In this document: positions 35,948 through 44,561 of the stretch, one piece after another
Layout: each line of letters starts with the position of its first letter
How positions within the stretch are numbered: the first letter of the stretch is position 1
NCBI GenBank assembly: GCA_910575775.1
Contig: CAJTEY010000012.1
Span: 39,607-103,606, forward strand
DNA: 64,000 bases
Direction: 5' to 3'
Source of the DNA: Lachnospiraceae bacterium
Lineage (GTDB): Bacteria; Bacillota; Clostridia; Lachnospirales; Lachnospiraceae
The notes under the pieces: model-generated
Databases searched by the model: none
Seen by the model: the letters and a program-made list of their open reading frames with translations, nothing else
Told to the model about the DNA's origin: nothing
Translations under genes and position numbers: made by a program

Positions 35948-36166
35948 TTATCCCAACAAATTCTTCAGTGCCTCCATGCCGCCCACATCTCCTGCTTCCT
36001 TGTTTGCGTTCTGAATCTGCACATAAACCTCTTTGCGGTAAACAGGCACTTCCCTCGGTGCGCTAATGCCAAGCTTTACCTGCTCTCCCTTGATTTCAAG
36101 TACCGTGATCTCCACATTGTTGTTAATCACAAGCGCTTCATTCTTCTTTCTGGATAAAGCTAACAT
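35948..36166 (-). CDS. csrA: Carbon storage / translational regulator CsrA
   Basis: 72 residues: MLALSRKKNEALVINNNVEI, VLEIKGEQVKLGISAPREV and VYRKEVYVQIQ, the full CsrA core. It binds GGA motifs in mRNA leaders, in Bacillus chiefly that of flagellin, and blocks ribosome access. The start directly abuts the fliW stop (TAA-ATG). Last gene of the flgM operon. Confidence 0.97.
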   Translation of the reverse strand: MLALSRKKNEALVINNNVEITVLEIKGEQVKLGISAPREVPVYRKEVYVQIQNANKEAGDVGGMEALKNLLG

Positions 36167-36628
36167 TTACTCACCCGCCTTCTTTTTATTCGCATTCAGG
36201 ATATCATAAATCGGGAATTTAACCAGATACTCATCCCCCTCCACGATCACCTGTGTCGCCAGTCTCTGAGCCGCGTTGATTACGATGGGGCCCTTTAAGT
36301 TCACGCTCATCTGCTTAATATCCTTAGGCACCGTCACTGTCACCATCACCAGAAGCTCCTCCGGCTGCAGATCGCCAATGTTTTTTAAAAGCTCGTCGTC
36401 CACCTCCGGGTTATAATCCGGACGCACGATCAGCGGATCCATCACAGGCATCGCAAAAGCGGGTTCCTGCAGGGACTGCAGCCAATGAATCGTATCCGTG
36501 CTCTTCTCCTCATCGTGTATCAGCGCAAAGTCCTGAAGTTCCGGAAACCCAATGATTCCGCTGGGAAAATGTATGGTTTTCTCATCATCAATCGTAATCT
36601 CTCCGAATACTCTCGTTGTAATCTGCAT
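36167..36628 (-). CDS. fliW: Flagellar assembly factor FliW
   Basis: 153 residues: MQITTRVFGEITIDDEKTIH, FPSGIIGFPELQDFAL, MPVMDPLIVRPDYNPEV, NLKGPIVINAAQRLATQV. FliW binds CsrA and flagellin in turn, so free flagellin sets CsrA activity. The start at 36628 has AAAGGACGAGGG upstream. The longer frame to 36736 runs through the repeat region and was rejected. Confidence 0.95.
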   Translation of the reverse strand: MQITTRVFGEITIDDEKTIHFPSGIIGFPELQDFALIHDEEKSTDTIHWLQSLQEPAFAMPVMDPLIVRPDYNPEVDDELLKNIGDLQPEELLVMVTVTVPKDIKQMSVNLKGPIVINAAQRLATQVIVEGDEYLVKFPIYDILNANKKKAGE

Positions 36629-36674
36629 ACCCTCGTCCTTTCTGTCACAGACTTCCTTTTGAACTGTACTCCGC

Positions 36675-36717
36675 AAACAGTCTGCCGTGAGCAAGCTCCC
36701 GCAACCTGTTTCTCGTG
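36675..36717. repeat. 43-base direct repeat, copy 1 (flgL-fliW gap)
   Basis: Identical to copy 2 (36812-36854), 137 bases apart. Each copy has short complementary ends (AAACAG / CTGTTT) and an internal GAGCAAGCTC palindrome, so each can form a small hairpin in RNA. Between them lie two further perfect hairpins (TATGTGGC / GCCACATA and GCAGC / GCTGC). The block lies inside the flgM-csrA transcript. Confidence 0.85.
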
Positions 36718-36811
36718 CCGCTTCCGGCCCCACCATGCTGCATTCGCAAAACCGCAGCTACGCTGCTTTCTTTTGCTCATTATGTGGCATTCGCCACATA
36801 GATCCACTTCG

Positions 36812-36854
36812 AAACAGTCTGCCGTGAGCAAGCTCCCGCAACCTGTTTCTCGTG
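36812..36854. repeat. 43-base direct repeat, copy 2 (flgL-fliW gap)
   Basis: Exact second copy of the repeat at 36675-36717, about 22 bases after the flgL stop on the transcribed strand. Confidence 0.85.
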
Positions 36855-36876
36855 TCTCTGCATGGCTCATTGCTTA

Positions 36877-38607
36877 TCAAATAAAGTTCATCAGATTTGT
36901 CTGCATGATTTTTCCTGTGGCCATGAGCGCGGCGTTGTAGGTGAGTTCGGAGGCTGTCAATTCCACGGCCACCTCCGTGATATCAATACCCTCGTTGTCC
37001 TGCTGCAGCTCCTTAAAGGTCAGCTTCTGGTTCGTCAGTCTGGTAGAAATCAGATCCAGACGGCTTCCCCTCGTAGCGTTATCCGTCATGGCTACCCGCG
37101 AATCATCCATGTACTTCTTATATTTTGTAATCTGATTCTCAAACTTGGTGTGTATATCTTCGCGGATATATGCCAAAGCCTTGTTTGCACCTTTCAGACG
37201 CAGAGCCAGATCCTTATACTCCACGCTGTCCTCCGGCCAGTCCTCCTGCTTCTTCTCAAGATCCGCTATCACAGCTTCAACGTCCTCAAGCTGCTTGAGA
37301 TAATACTGGAAATCATCCAGATCCCTCTGCACATCGTGGGTAAAAATCTCGTCTGCCCGGGTATTCACCTGAATCTGCTGGTTGTAGCCCACATCATAGT
37401 AAATATCCTGATTTCTTCCCTCGTCGCGCTGGGTATTGTAAGCGGTTTTTCTCAGATCCGGCGTTTCGCCCGGAGCAGCCATATTCTTTGTCTCGACACA
37501 TTTGAAGTAGTGCACCGGATTGATGTCACCGTTTTTCCAGGAGGACTTGTCGTAGTTTACCTGAAAACCTGTCGAGCTTGCGTTAAAAGCCGCCTCGTTG
37601 AAATTCTTATCGTAAAAATCCTTTGAAAATACCATTTCCCCGCTGGTCGGAATATAAGCGATCCCCGTACAGGTACCGTCTGCAATCGCCTTGTAGGCGG
37701 CTTCCTGATCAGCGAACTCCATCACCTGGGGCGCAGGGACAACCGGATTACCGGCCGCATCCACTGCCGTGGTACTCACCATCGGATTGCCGTCCGCATC
37801 TTTCTGCACAGCACCGTTCGCGTCCGTCTGTGCCTCAGCCGTCACTACCGTGCCGTCCGGCATTGTAAACGTAAGTTTCCTTCCGGCCGATACCGTATTG
37901 CCATTCTCATCTGTCATCTCCGTTCCCAGGGAATCCAGATCGTTGTAGGAAATGCGGAAACGGTACATAGTCGAATTTGTAACGGTCTGTTCATAAGAGT
38001 TCTCGTCGTCTATACCTGCCGGAGGTGTCGGAAATGTGCCAACATCTATATTCTTCGCCGTGTCATATTCGGTATAGTTGACTCTGCTGATATCCTGAAA
38101 GCCAAATTTCTGGTCGATATTGTAGGAAACCGGATGTTCCTTCATGGCCTTCATGTCCTCCTCAGTGAAGGTTACCGGGAGATCCGTCCGAAAGCCGGAA
38201 AAGACAAAGCGGCCTGCGTAGTCCACGTTTGCGCAGGAATAAAACTCTGCCGTGAGCTGCTTGATCTGGGACATAATAATCCGCAGATCGTCCGCCGTCT
38301 CATATTTATCCGCCGAAATATTAACCTGCTTGTAAAGCCCATTCAGCACTTCATCCACCGTGTTCATGGCATCCGCCGTCAAGGAAAGCCACTGATCCGC
38401 GTCCTTCGCATTCCTGTCGTTATACTGCGTTACCGTAGTCACATTGCTCCGCAGGCGAAGCGCTCTGATCGCCACCACCGGGTCATCAGAGGGACGCACG
38501 ATCTTACTCTGGCTGGTCATCTGGTTGGTGAGCTTATCCCGCAGGATCTTATTCTGGTTGATATTGTATGCGGAGTTGTTCCGCATAATCTTATTGGTCA
38601 TTCTCAT
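36877..38607 (-). CDS. flgL: Flagellar hook-filament junction protein FlgL
   Basis: 576 residues. The flagellin-like N-terminus (MTNKIMRNNSAYNINQNK, SQSKIVRPSDDPVVAIRALR) and C-terminus (DITEVAVELTASELTYNAAL, MATGKIMQTNLMNFI) are conserved around a large variable centre. It joins FlgK to the filament. The start at 38607 has AGAGGG upstream at slightly long spacing; an ATG two codons later is an alternative. Followed by the 43-base repeats and then fliW. Confidence 0.93.
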   Translation of the reverse strand: MRMTNKIMRNNSAYNINQNKILRDKLTNQMTSQSKIVRPSDDPVVAIRALRLRSNVTTVTQYNDRNAKDADQWLSLTADAMNTVDEVLNGLYKQVNISADKYETADDLRIIMSQIKQLTAEFYSCANVDYAGRFVFSGFRTDLPVTFTEEDMKAMKEHPVSYNIDQKFGFQDISRVNYTEYDTAKNIDVGTFPTPPAGIDDENSYEQTVTNSTMYRFRISYNDLDSLGTEMTDENGNTVSAGRKLTFTMPDGTVVTAEAQTDANGAVQKDADGNPMVSTTAVDAAGNPVVPAPQVMEFADQEAAYKAIADGTCTGIAYIPTSGEMVFSKDFYDKNFNEAAFNASSTGFQVNYDKSSWKNGDINPVHYFKCVETKNMAAPGETPDLRKTAYNTQRDEGRNQDIYYDVGYNQQIQVNTRADEIFTHDVQRDLDDFQYYLKQLEDVEAVIADLEKKQEDWPEDSVEYKDLALRLKGANKALAYIREDIHTKFENQITKYKKYMDDSRVAMTDNATRGSRLDLISTRLTNQKLTFKELQQDNEGIDITEVAVELTASELTYNAALMATGKIMQTNLMNFI

Positions 38608-38655
38608 ATGTTACAGCCCTCTTTCTGTCATATTGTTTATCGTCATGACTCAATG

Positions 38656-40548
38656 CTATACGCCAGTCTGCAGTATCAGTCTGTCATACACTTCCGTCAA
38701 CACGTTGATCATCTTGGATGCCAGCGTATATGCATTCTCATATTTCACCAGATTCATAGCCTCTTCGTCCTCGTCGACGCCGGAGATGGAAGTTCTCTGG
38801 TTGTCAATATTCGTCTCCAGACTATAATAAGTCTTATAGAAAGTCTCGGCATTGCTGGCATTCAGGGTCGCATCCGACAGCACGCACTCCAGGAAACCGC
38901 CCGCATCCCTGCCTCGGAAGCTGAACTGGTTCTTGTCGGTCAGCATGGAAATCACAGCCCATACCTGTTCGCACTGCTCCTTACCCTCTATCTCGTCAAC
39001 ACCGTCCCCTTCCGGCGGCTTTGTGCCGACACCGCTGTCCTCGTCGATGTCCTTTCTCGTTCCCAGAAGGTCAGGATTTTTCATCACCGCATCCCAAAGG
39101 GTTATATTGCCTGCGGTAATATCATAGTAGCCGGTATTTTCCCCGTTCGGCGCGGACATGTCCAGCTCGCTCTGCGTATACTGTCCGTCCTTCCTGACAT
39201 AATTCGCCGTAAAGAGAATATCCGCTTTCTTCGGCGGGTCTTCCGCCGTCAGGCCTTCCTTGAAAATGTCATTTACCTTTTTCGTAAAGTCACGCACCCA
39301 CTCGTTCATCTGTTTCAGATAATAAGGCACGCCCTGATAATCAATCGCACCGCCAATGGAAACATCCGTCCAGGTCTTTTCCTGTGTCAGCGGCATGTCG
39401 CTCTTTTCATTGTCAATGGTAAAGGTGTATTCACCGTTGCCGTTGTATTTCCAACCCGTATAATAATAGAGCTGGTTTCCGATATTGATGACGCCGCCCG
39501 TGTCGGAAAGATTACACTTCGTCATGCTCTGTAAGTGCGCCTCTGTCGTCTTGATGGTCACCGTGGAAATGCTCTTGTGAAAAGCCACGTTGGTCGCCGT
39601 TCCCTTGAAATACTCGCCGTTATTTCCGTCGCGCATCTCAATCAGACCGCGCAGCTCACCGCCCATGGAAGCGTTGTAAAGACTAAATTCTACCCCGTCG
39701 TTCCACATGATGTCATAAAGGCCGTCCACGTCCGTCTGGTTTACCTTCTCCTCCTCCTTGCGCGCCACGCAGTTCAGTGTTCTGTACTGGTCCATATCCA
39801 CCAGTGTCTGCCCTCCGGCAATCTTTACCACAAATCTGTGCGCCGCTGTCGGATTACCCTCTTGATCCAGAATCGGAAATTCCTGCGTCTTCACGTCGAC
39901 AAGCGTAGAAAGCTCGTCGAGCAGCAGATCTCTCTTATCCCTCAGCTCGTTTGCGATGCTGCCTGTCAGCTCGATGGTATTGATCTGTTTGTTTACCGTT
40001 GCCAGATCCTGCGCGATGGAATTGATCTGATCCGCACGAATCTTAATCTCGTCGTTCACATCCGACTGGAGATCCCTGAGATCCCCGTACATATTATTGA
40101 AATAATCCGTCAGCGCCTTCGCCGCGCCCAGAAACTGTGCCTTCGTCTCGGTGCTGCTGGCGTTTTTCGTGATTTCCTGCAAGGTATCGCTCATTTTGTT
40201 AAAGAGCGTCTTAAATCCCGTCTTATTGTCGTCCTTAAGATACTCCTCAATCATCTTGCAGTAATAGACCTTCGCGTCGTACTCGCCAAGTTTGGTCTCG
40301 TTCGCCCAATATTTCTGGTCGTAGAAGAGATCCCTCACCCGCTCGATTGCCAGCGTCTCCACGCCCGCGCCCGCACAGCCGTATGTAGCAAAGACACGCA
40401 GTGCGTTAGCCGCCTCGGTCTGCACCTCCTGCCTGCTGTAGCCCACTGTCTGCACGTTACTGATATTATTGCCCGTGGTGTTCAGCGCAGCATTGGCTGC
40501 CCGAAGCCCCGATGATGCTATTGTCAGTCCAAAAAATGTAGATGCCAT
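38656..40548 (-). CDS. flgK: Flagellar hook-associated protein FlgK, copy 1
   Basis: 630 residues: N-terminal FGLTIASSGLRAANAALNTT, GNNISNVQTVGYSRQEVQ and C-terminal MNLVKYENAYTLASKMINVL, the D0 helices of FlgK. A second full FlgK lies immediately upstream. The two differ in the central domain and in sequence throughout, so they are not a recent duplication. AAGAGGTAATG precedes the start. Confidence 0.92.
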   Translation of the reverse strand: MASTFFGLTIASSGLRAANAALNTTGNNISNVQTVGYSRQEVQTEAANALRVFATYGCAGAGVETLAIERVRDLFYDQKYWANETKLGEYDAKVYYCKMIEEYLKDDNKTGFKTLFNKMSDTLQEITKNASSTETKAQFLGAAKALTDYFNNMYGDLRDLQSDVNDEIKIRADQINSIAQDLATVNKQINTIELTGSIANELRDKRDLLLDELSTLVDVKTQEFPILDQEGNPTAAHRFVVKIAGGQTLVDMDQYRTLNCVARKEEEKVNQTDVDGLYDIMWNDGVEFSLYNASMGGELRGLIEMRDGNNGEYFKGTATNVAFHKSISTVTIKTTEAHLQSMTKCNLSDTGGVINIGNQLYYYTGWKYNGNGEYTFTIDNEKSDMPLTQEKTWTDVSIGGAIDYQGVPYYLKQMNEWVRDFTKKVNDIFKEGLTAEDPPKKADILFTANYVRKDGQYTQSELDMSAPNGENTGYYDITAGNITLWDAVMKNPDLLGTRKDIDEDSGVGTKPPEGDGVDEIEGKEQCEQVWAVISMLTDKNQFSFRGRDAGGFLECVLSDATLNASNAETFYKTYYSLETNIDNQRTSISGVDEDEEAMNLVKYENAYTLASKMINVLTEVYDRLILQTGV

Positions 40549-40577
40549 ATCATTACCTCTTATTCTTCTTCAACCGA

Positions 40578-42245
40578 TCAGCGTCCCAATGTGGAAAGAA
40601 GATGATCCAACATCTCGCTGATGACATTGATATATCTGCTGGATGCATTGTAAGCGTTCTGATACATAATCATATTGGTCAGCTCCTCATCGGAGGATAC
40701 ACCCACGATCTGTTCTCTCGCATACAGCAGCGCGTCTGTAGCTACATCCTGATTTTCCTGCACCGCCCGGAATACCGCTCCGTTGTTTGCAAGCTGGGAT
40801 ACCAGACTCTTATAATAGTCATAAAAGCAGACCGGCGTCGCCACGTTGGGATTCAGCGTGTATATCGTTTCCTCAAAAGCCTTCTTTAACGCCTCCATCG
40901 TCTCCTTATCCTCGGAGTGCTCATCCAGCCGGAACGACAGCAGAGAAGGATTCTGGCGAAGCTCCTCGTTGATCATAATATTTCCCACTGTCCAGCCTGT
41001 CTCCGGCCTGCCTTCCTCATCTACCATAAGCTTAAAAAGCTGGTACGGATCGCCGTTTTCATCCCGCAGATATGTGGAATCGGGATTGAGTTCCGTCGCC
41101 CTCTTCGCTCCGTCTGCAAGAACCGAATTGATTTTGGTCGTGATAATGTGCACGAGCTTATCAAACTCCGCCTGCACATTCATCACAAGGGACTGCTCCA
41201 CATGTGCGTGATACCAGTTTTCCTCATATTTGCCGTCCGTGTTGATATTGTCAAGCTCGCCGTGGGTTGCCCTGTGATCGCCTCTGGCCAGCAAAATACT
41301 CTTCAAGGAACCGATATCCGTATTATACAGCGAGGAAATCTCCTGCGTCAGATCAAAAACCTTCGCCCCCTCTATGTTTTCCTCAGAGACGATGGGATTG
41401 CCGTCCGCGTCAAACTTATCAAATTTCGCAAGCATCTTCCAGTAAGGCGTATAGAAGCCGGTCTGTGTATCCTGATAGATACACATCTCATTGACCAGAC
41501 TGCCTTTCACCAGATCCACCTGCTCAAACCGAACGCTCACATAGCCTGAGATATCTTCCGAGTAAGCGATATTGCCGAGCTTACCCAACTCGTCCAGAAG
41601 ATAGTTTCTGCGGTCGCGCAGATCGTTCGCGTGCTCCGGACCGCCCTCGACTCTCACAATCGCCCGGTTAAGCGCCTCTATTTCCTGCGCGTATTTATTA
41701 ATAAGGTTAACGTCCGTCTTAACCTTATTATTCATATTATCCTGATATTCGCAAAGGCTGTTGTACACCTTCTGCGCTTTCGTGATAAATTCATAAGCCT
41801 TCGTCACGAACAGATTCTGGTTTACCGAAGCGGTCGGATCGTTTGACAGCTCCTGTACCGCAGCCCAGAGTCCCTGCTCGCCGGAAAGCGCCTCGGAAAA
41901 CTCGTGCCCCTCGTTGGATTCTCCCAGAATATACTCTATCTCTTCCAGCGTCGCCGCCGAAATATCATAAAAAGCCTGCCGCCCCGATTCGCGGCGGTAG
42001 TTTCTGTCCAGTATCGCATCTCTTTCCTGTCTTGTTCGGGTATATTTGACACCAAGACCTGTCTGTATCCAGTTTTTATTGGTGTATCTGGCATGCGTGA
42101 CATAGTTACGCGTACCCTGCTGCACCTGCTGCCTGGTATACCCTTTGGTGTCTAAGTTAGACATGTTATGCGCTGTGGTATTAAGCGCATTGCTTGATGT
42201 TTGTAATCCTGATACGCCTGTATAAAGGCTTCCCATTAATGACAT
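40578..42245 (-). CDS. flgK: Flagellar hook-associated protein FlgK, copy 2
   Basis: 555 residues: MSLMGSLYTGVSGLQTSSNA, LNTTAHNMSNLDTKGYTRQQ at the N-terminus and LTNMIMYQNAYNASSRYINV, ISEMLDHLLSTLGR at the C-terminus. It has its own central domain with a conserved DLRDRRNYLLDELGKL helix shared with copy 1. First of the two flgK genes after flgN. Whether both enter the junction or serve different flagella is unknown. Confidence 0.92.
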   Translation of the reverse strand: MSLMGSLYTGVSGLQTSSNALNTTAHNMSNLDTKGYTRQQVQQGTRNYVTHARYTNKNWIQTGLGVKYTRTRQERDAILDRNYRRESGRQAFYDISAATLEEIEYILGESNEGHEFSEALSGEQGLWAAVQELSNDPTASVNQNLFVTKAYEFITKAQKVYNSLCEYQDNMNNKVKTDVNLINKYAQEIEALNRAIVRVEGGPEHANDLRDRRNYLLDELGKLGNIAYSEDISGYVSVRFEQVDLVKGSLVNEMCIYQDTQTGFYTPYWKMLAKFDKFDADGNPIVSEENIEGAKVFDLTQEISSLYNTDIGSLKSILLARGDHRATHGELDNINTDGKYEENWYHAHVEQSLVMNVQAEFDKLVHIITTKINSVLADGAKRATELNPDSTYLRDENGDPYQLFKLMVDEEGRPETGWTVGNIMINEELRQNPSLLSFRLDEHSEDKETMEALKKAFEETIYTLNPNVATPVCFYDYYKSLVSQLANNGAVFRAVQENQDVATDALLYAREQIVGVSSDEELTNMIMYQNAYNASSRYINVISEMLDHLLSTLGR

Positions 42246-42265
42246 ATTCCACCGTCCTCAACAAT

Positions 42266-42784
42266 TTATTGTTTGGCGTCAAAAGCCTTATTGACTGTGC
42301 CGATTACATCACCGGTATTGCAGGCGCCCCTGTTATAATTCGCCGTCTCCGGCGCTTTATTCATGGACTGTATCACCCGCATGTTAAACTGCACCATCTC
42401 CAATGCGCTCTCGATCAACTCTCTGTTCCGCTCGTTGACCTGTTTTACCGCACGGACATTTCTGCGCAGTTCGTCAAATACCGATGCCAGTTTCGCCTGT
42501 TCCTGAGGCCTGGCCGCCAGCATCTTAATCAAATCTGCAATCTTCAGCTTCGTAACATCCTTGTTAAGTACGTTCGCAATATCATTAACAGCTTCATTTC
42601 TCTGGTTATCCAGATGATTGATTCTGCTTACGATGATTTGCTCCTCATCCGTGATCTGGGCTAAAGCTTTCACATCGTCAGATACAATAACAGGTGTTTT
42701 TTTCATGGACAGTTCTAACAGATTCCTATATTCCAGATTTTCTTTCTCCAAAACCTCGATCAAGGCTTCCATCAGACTCGCCAC
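42266..42784 (-). CDS. flgN: FlgN family export chaperone
   Basis: 172 residues, helical, with the FlgN pattern LMEALIEVLEKENLEYRNLL and VNERNRELIESALEMVQFN. It escorts FlgK and FlgL for export, matching its place between flgM and flgK. Its C-terminal 30 residues are low in structure. Start 42784 lies 28 bases after the flgM stop. Confidence 0.92.
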   Translation of the reverse strand: MASLMEALIEVLEKENLEYRNLLELSMKKTPVIVSDDVKALAQITDEEQIIVSRINHLDNQRNEAVNDIANVLNKDVTKLKIADLIKMLAARPQEQAKLASVFDELRRNVRAVKQVNERNRELIESALEMVQFNMRVIQSMNKAPETANYNRGACNTGDVIGTVNKAFDAKQ

Positions 42785-42812
42785 TACTCAAACCTCCCGT
42801 AGTAATAAAAAA

Positions 42813-43094
42813 TTATAGACTTCCAATCTCCTCATACTGCTTCATCAGTTTCTCGGCAAAGCTCTCACCACTCACATGATATGTGCCGTTCGCGATGCCT
42901 GCCCTAATGGGAGCCGTCAGTTCACTTCTGATATCCTCTGCCGCAGCAACCGCGTTCTTGGCAATCTGGATATCCTTACCGAAACTGGAGATCTGAATCT
43001 GGTCAGAATTCGCACTTTTAGCTGTGTTTTGTGTCTTGGCCCTGCTCTTCGCGCCGTAGACCTGCTGCACCTGTGTATAAGCTTCAATACGCAT
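42813..43094 (-). CDS. flgM: Anti-sigma-28 factor FlgM
   Basis: 93 residues. A disordered N-terminal half precedes a conserved C-terminal sigma-binding segment (SSFGKDIQIAKNAVAAAEDI, RIGIANGTYHVSGESFAEKL-like pattern). It holds sigma-D inactive until exported. The start at 43094 has GGAGGAAATTCG upstream; the frame to 43139 has no site. First gene of flgM-flgN-flgK2-flgK1-flgL-fliW-csrA, itself under sigma-D, giving feedback. Confidence 0.93.
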   Translation of the reverse strand: MRIEAYTQVQQVYGAKSRAKTQNTAKSANSDQIQISSFGKDIQIAKNAVAAAEDIRSELTAPIRAGIANGTYHVSGESFAEKLMKQYEEIGSL

Positions 43095-43131
43095 ACGAAT
43101 TTCCTCCTTCCTCCAGAGGTTTCTCTCAAAA

Positions 43132-43200
43132 AAATTCACCTCTTCAACATCTTACACTATAAGTATCGGTTATTTTCCGTAAGACTTTAGAGGTGAATTT
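43132..43200 (-). promoter_or_regulatory. Sigma-D promoter of flgM operon inside a 12-base inverted repeat
   Basis: TAAA (43186-43189), a 15-base spacer and ACCGATAC (43163-43170) form the promoter on the minus strand. Perfect 12-base inverted arms (AAATTCACCTCT 43132-43143, AGAGGTGAATTT 43189-43200) frame it, one arm touching the -35. Confidence 0.85.
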
Positions 43201-43291
43201 ACTTTTCTGTATACAGACGGATTTCCCGCTGATGTCAGCGCTGTTGCCAAATCCCCCTCTCTTCTTCCCTGCACCACGCCCGCGCCAAACG

Positions 43292-43336
43292 AAAAAGCGG
43301 TCAACCCCGCATAAATACTGAGTTTAACCGCTTTTT
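43292..43336 (-). terminator. Terminator of the tRNA operon
   Basis: AAAAAGCGGT (43292-43301) pairs with ACCGCTTTTT (43327-43336); on the minus strand the stem ends in a T run just after tRNA-Leu. Confidence 0.8.
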
Positions 43337-43341
43337 GATAA

Positions 43342-43428
43342 TGCCGGCGACCGGAATCGAACCGGTACGGGAGGTTAGTCCCGCAGGATTTTAAGTCCTG
43401 TGCGTCTGCCAGTTCCGCCACGCCGGCA
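43342..43428 (-). tRNA. tRNA-Leu (TAA)
   Basis: 87 bases. The anticodon loop CTTAAAA gives TAA. The long variable arm fits a leucine tRNA; acceptor TGCCGGC pairs with GCCGGCA. Last of four tRNAs. Confidence 0.93.
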
Positions 43429-43507
43429 TACCCTGTGTATGACATAAGAAAAGGTGCCGAACGGGAATACCGCTGCCTGCAACCGCCATACAGCCTATAT
43501 CATACAA

Positions 43508-43581
43508 CGACCCGGATGGGACTCGAACCCACGACCTCCGCCGTGACAGGGCGGCGCTCTAACCAACTGAGCCACCGGGCC
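43508..43581 (-). tRNA. tRNA-Asp (GTC)
   Basis: 74 bases. The anticodon stem CCGCC / GGCGG closes loop CTGTCAC with anticodon GTC. T arm GTGGGTTCGAGTCCCAT is intact. Confidence 0.95.
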
Positions 43582-43701
43582 AGATATCATCTATTTCTGC
43601 TCACAGACACGCGCTGCATCCGTTCGGACCGGGCGTCTGCCTGTTCGTGCTGCAGGGAAAACAAACACCTGCCCGCAGCCGCCTTTTTGCGGCCGTTAGA
43701 A

Positions 43702-43775
43702 TGGACCTTCGGGGACTCGAACCCAGGACCGACCGGTTATGAGCCGGTTGCTCTAACCAACTGAGCTAAAGGTCC
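43702..43775 (-). tRNA. tRNA-Met (CAT)
   Basis: 74 bases. The anticodon stem ACCGG / CCGGT closes loop CTCATAA with CAT. It looks like an elongator methionine tRNA. A lysidine-modified isoleucine tRNA has the same gene anticodon and is the alternative. Confidence 0.85.
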
Positions 43776-43799
43776 GTAACACTGAAATCTGTAAAACAA

Positions 43800-43871
43800 T
43801 GACTCCAACGGGAATCGAACCCGTGTTACCGCCGTGAAAGGGCGATGTCTTAACCGCTTGACCATGGAGCC
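43800..43871 (-). tRNA. tRNA-Glu (TTC)
   Basis: 72 bases. The anticodon stem CGCC / GGCG closes loop CTTTCAC with TTC. First gene of the tRNA operon. Confidence 0.94.
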
Positions 43872-43882
43872 CCAACGAAGGT

Positions 43883-43911
43883 ATGATACCATACTCCGCC
43901 CTGTTTGGCAA
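43883..43911 (-). promoter_or_regulatory. Sigma-A promoter of the tRNA operon
   Basis: TTGCCA (43906-43911) and TATCAT (43883-43888) with a 17-base spacer, just ahead of tRNA-Glu. Confidence 0.75.
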
Positions 43912-44033
43912 GGGAAAATGTCGTTCTTTTTCAGATCTTTTACAGATAAAAATTTTTTTTGCGAAAAGCCAATCATTTGAAACCGGCGGTTTCGTTATAT
44001 ACTAGTGAGGGGACATCCCCGGGAGGAACCATC

Positions 44034-44561
44034 TTGACGCGTGAAGATAAACTGATACAGAAAATCGAGCAGGGAGATCTCAGTGCTGCGGACGAATTGA
44101 TCGCCATGTACTACCCGGAAATTCTCCGCTACTGTCTTTGGCATGCCCCTGACCGCTCCCTCGCGGAGGACGCCGTGCAGGAAACCTTTCTAAAAGCGCT
44201 GCGCTATTTTGACCGCTATACCCACAGGGGAAAGTTTAAGTCTTTTCTCTATCGGATCGCCGCGAATACCTGCATTGATATGCAGAGAAAATACGGCCGT
44301 CCCGATATCTCTCTGGAGGAATCTGCGGCCGATCCTTATTATTTTGAACCGGCTTTCGAGGCCGTCCGGTCAGATATGGTACTGAGACAGCTTGTGGCCG
44401 GTCTGCCGGAAAACCAGCGGGAAATTGTTCTGCTGCGGTTCGGGCAGGATCTGACCCTTCGCGAAACGGCGGACGTGTTAAAGCTGCCGCTGCGGACGGT
44501 GCAGTCCAGGCTGCGTTCGGCCTTGAAAAGTCTAAAGGAGGAGCTTCGCCATGAAAAATGA
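44034..44561 (+). CDS. ECF-type RNA polymerase sigma factor
   Basis: 175 residues. Region 2 has YYPEILRYCLWHA, SLAEDAVQETFLKALRYFDR and FLYRIAANTCIDM; region 4 has LPENQREIVLLRFGQDL, TLRETADVLKLPLRTVQSRL. The start is TTG at 44034 with GGGAGGAACC upstream; the earlier ATG at 43959 lies before the likely promoter (TTGAAA 43977-43982, TATACT 43998-44003, short 15-base spacer). A GGGGA / TCCCC stem sits in the leader. No classical anti-sigma gene follows; the next protein is a membrane protein whose N-terminal domain might fill that role. Confidence 0.9.
   Translation: MTREDKLIQKIEQGDLSAADELIAMYYPEILRYCLWHAPDRSLAEDAVQETFLKALRYFDRYTHRGKFKSFLYRIAANTCIDMQRKYGRPDISLEESAADPYYFEPAFEAVRSDMVLRQLVAGLPENQREIVLLRFGQDLTLRETADVLKLPLRTVQSRLRSALKSLKEELRHEK

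Noticed and set aside
36675..36854. CRISPR array
   Set aside because: Only two repeats 137 bases apart, with hairpins rather than a unique spacer between them, and no cas genes.
36520..36870. Minus-strand frame of 116 codons across the repeat region
   Set aside because: It is made of the two 43-base repeats plus out-of-frame fliW; composition is unlike a protein (many Cys, Arg, Gly) and FliW already uses the region.
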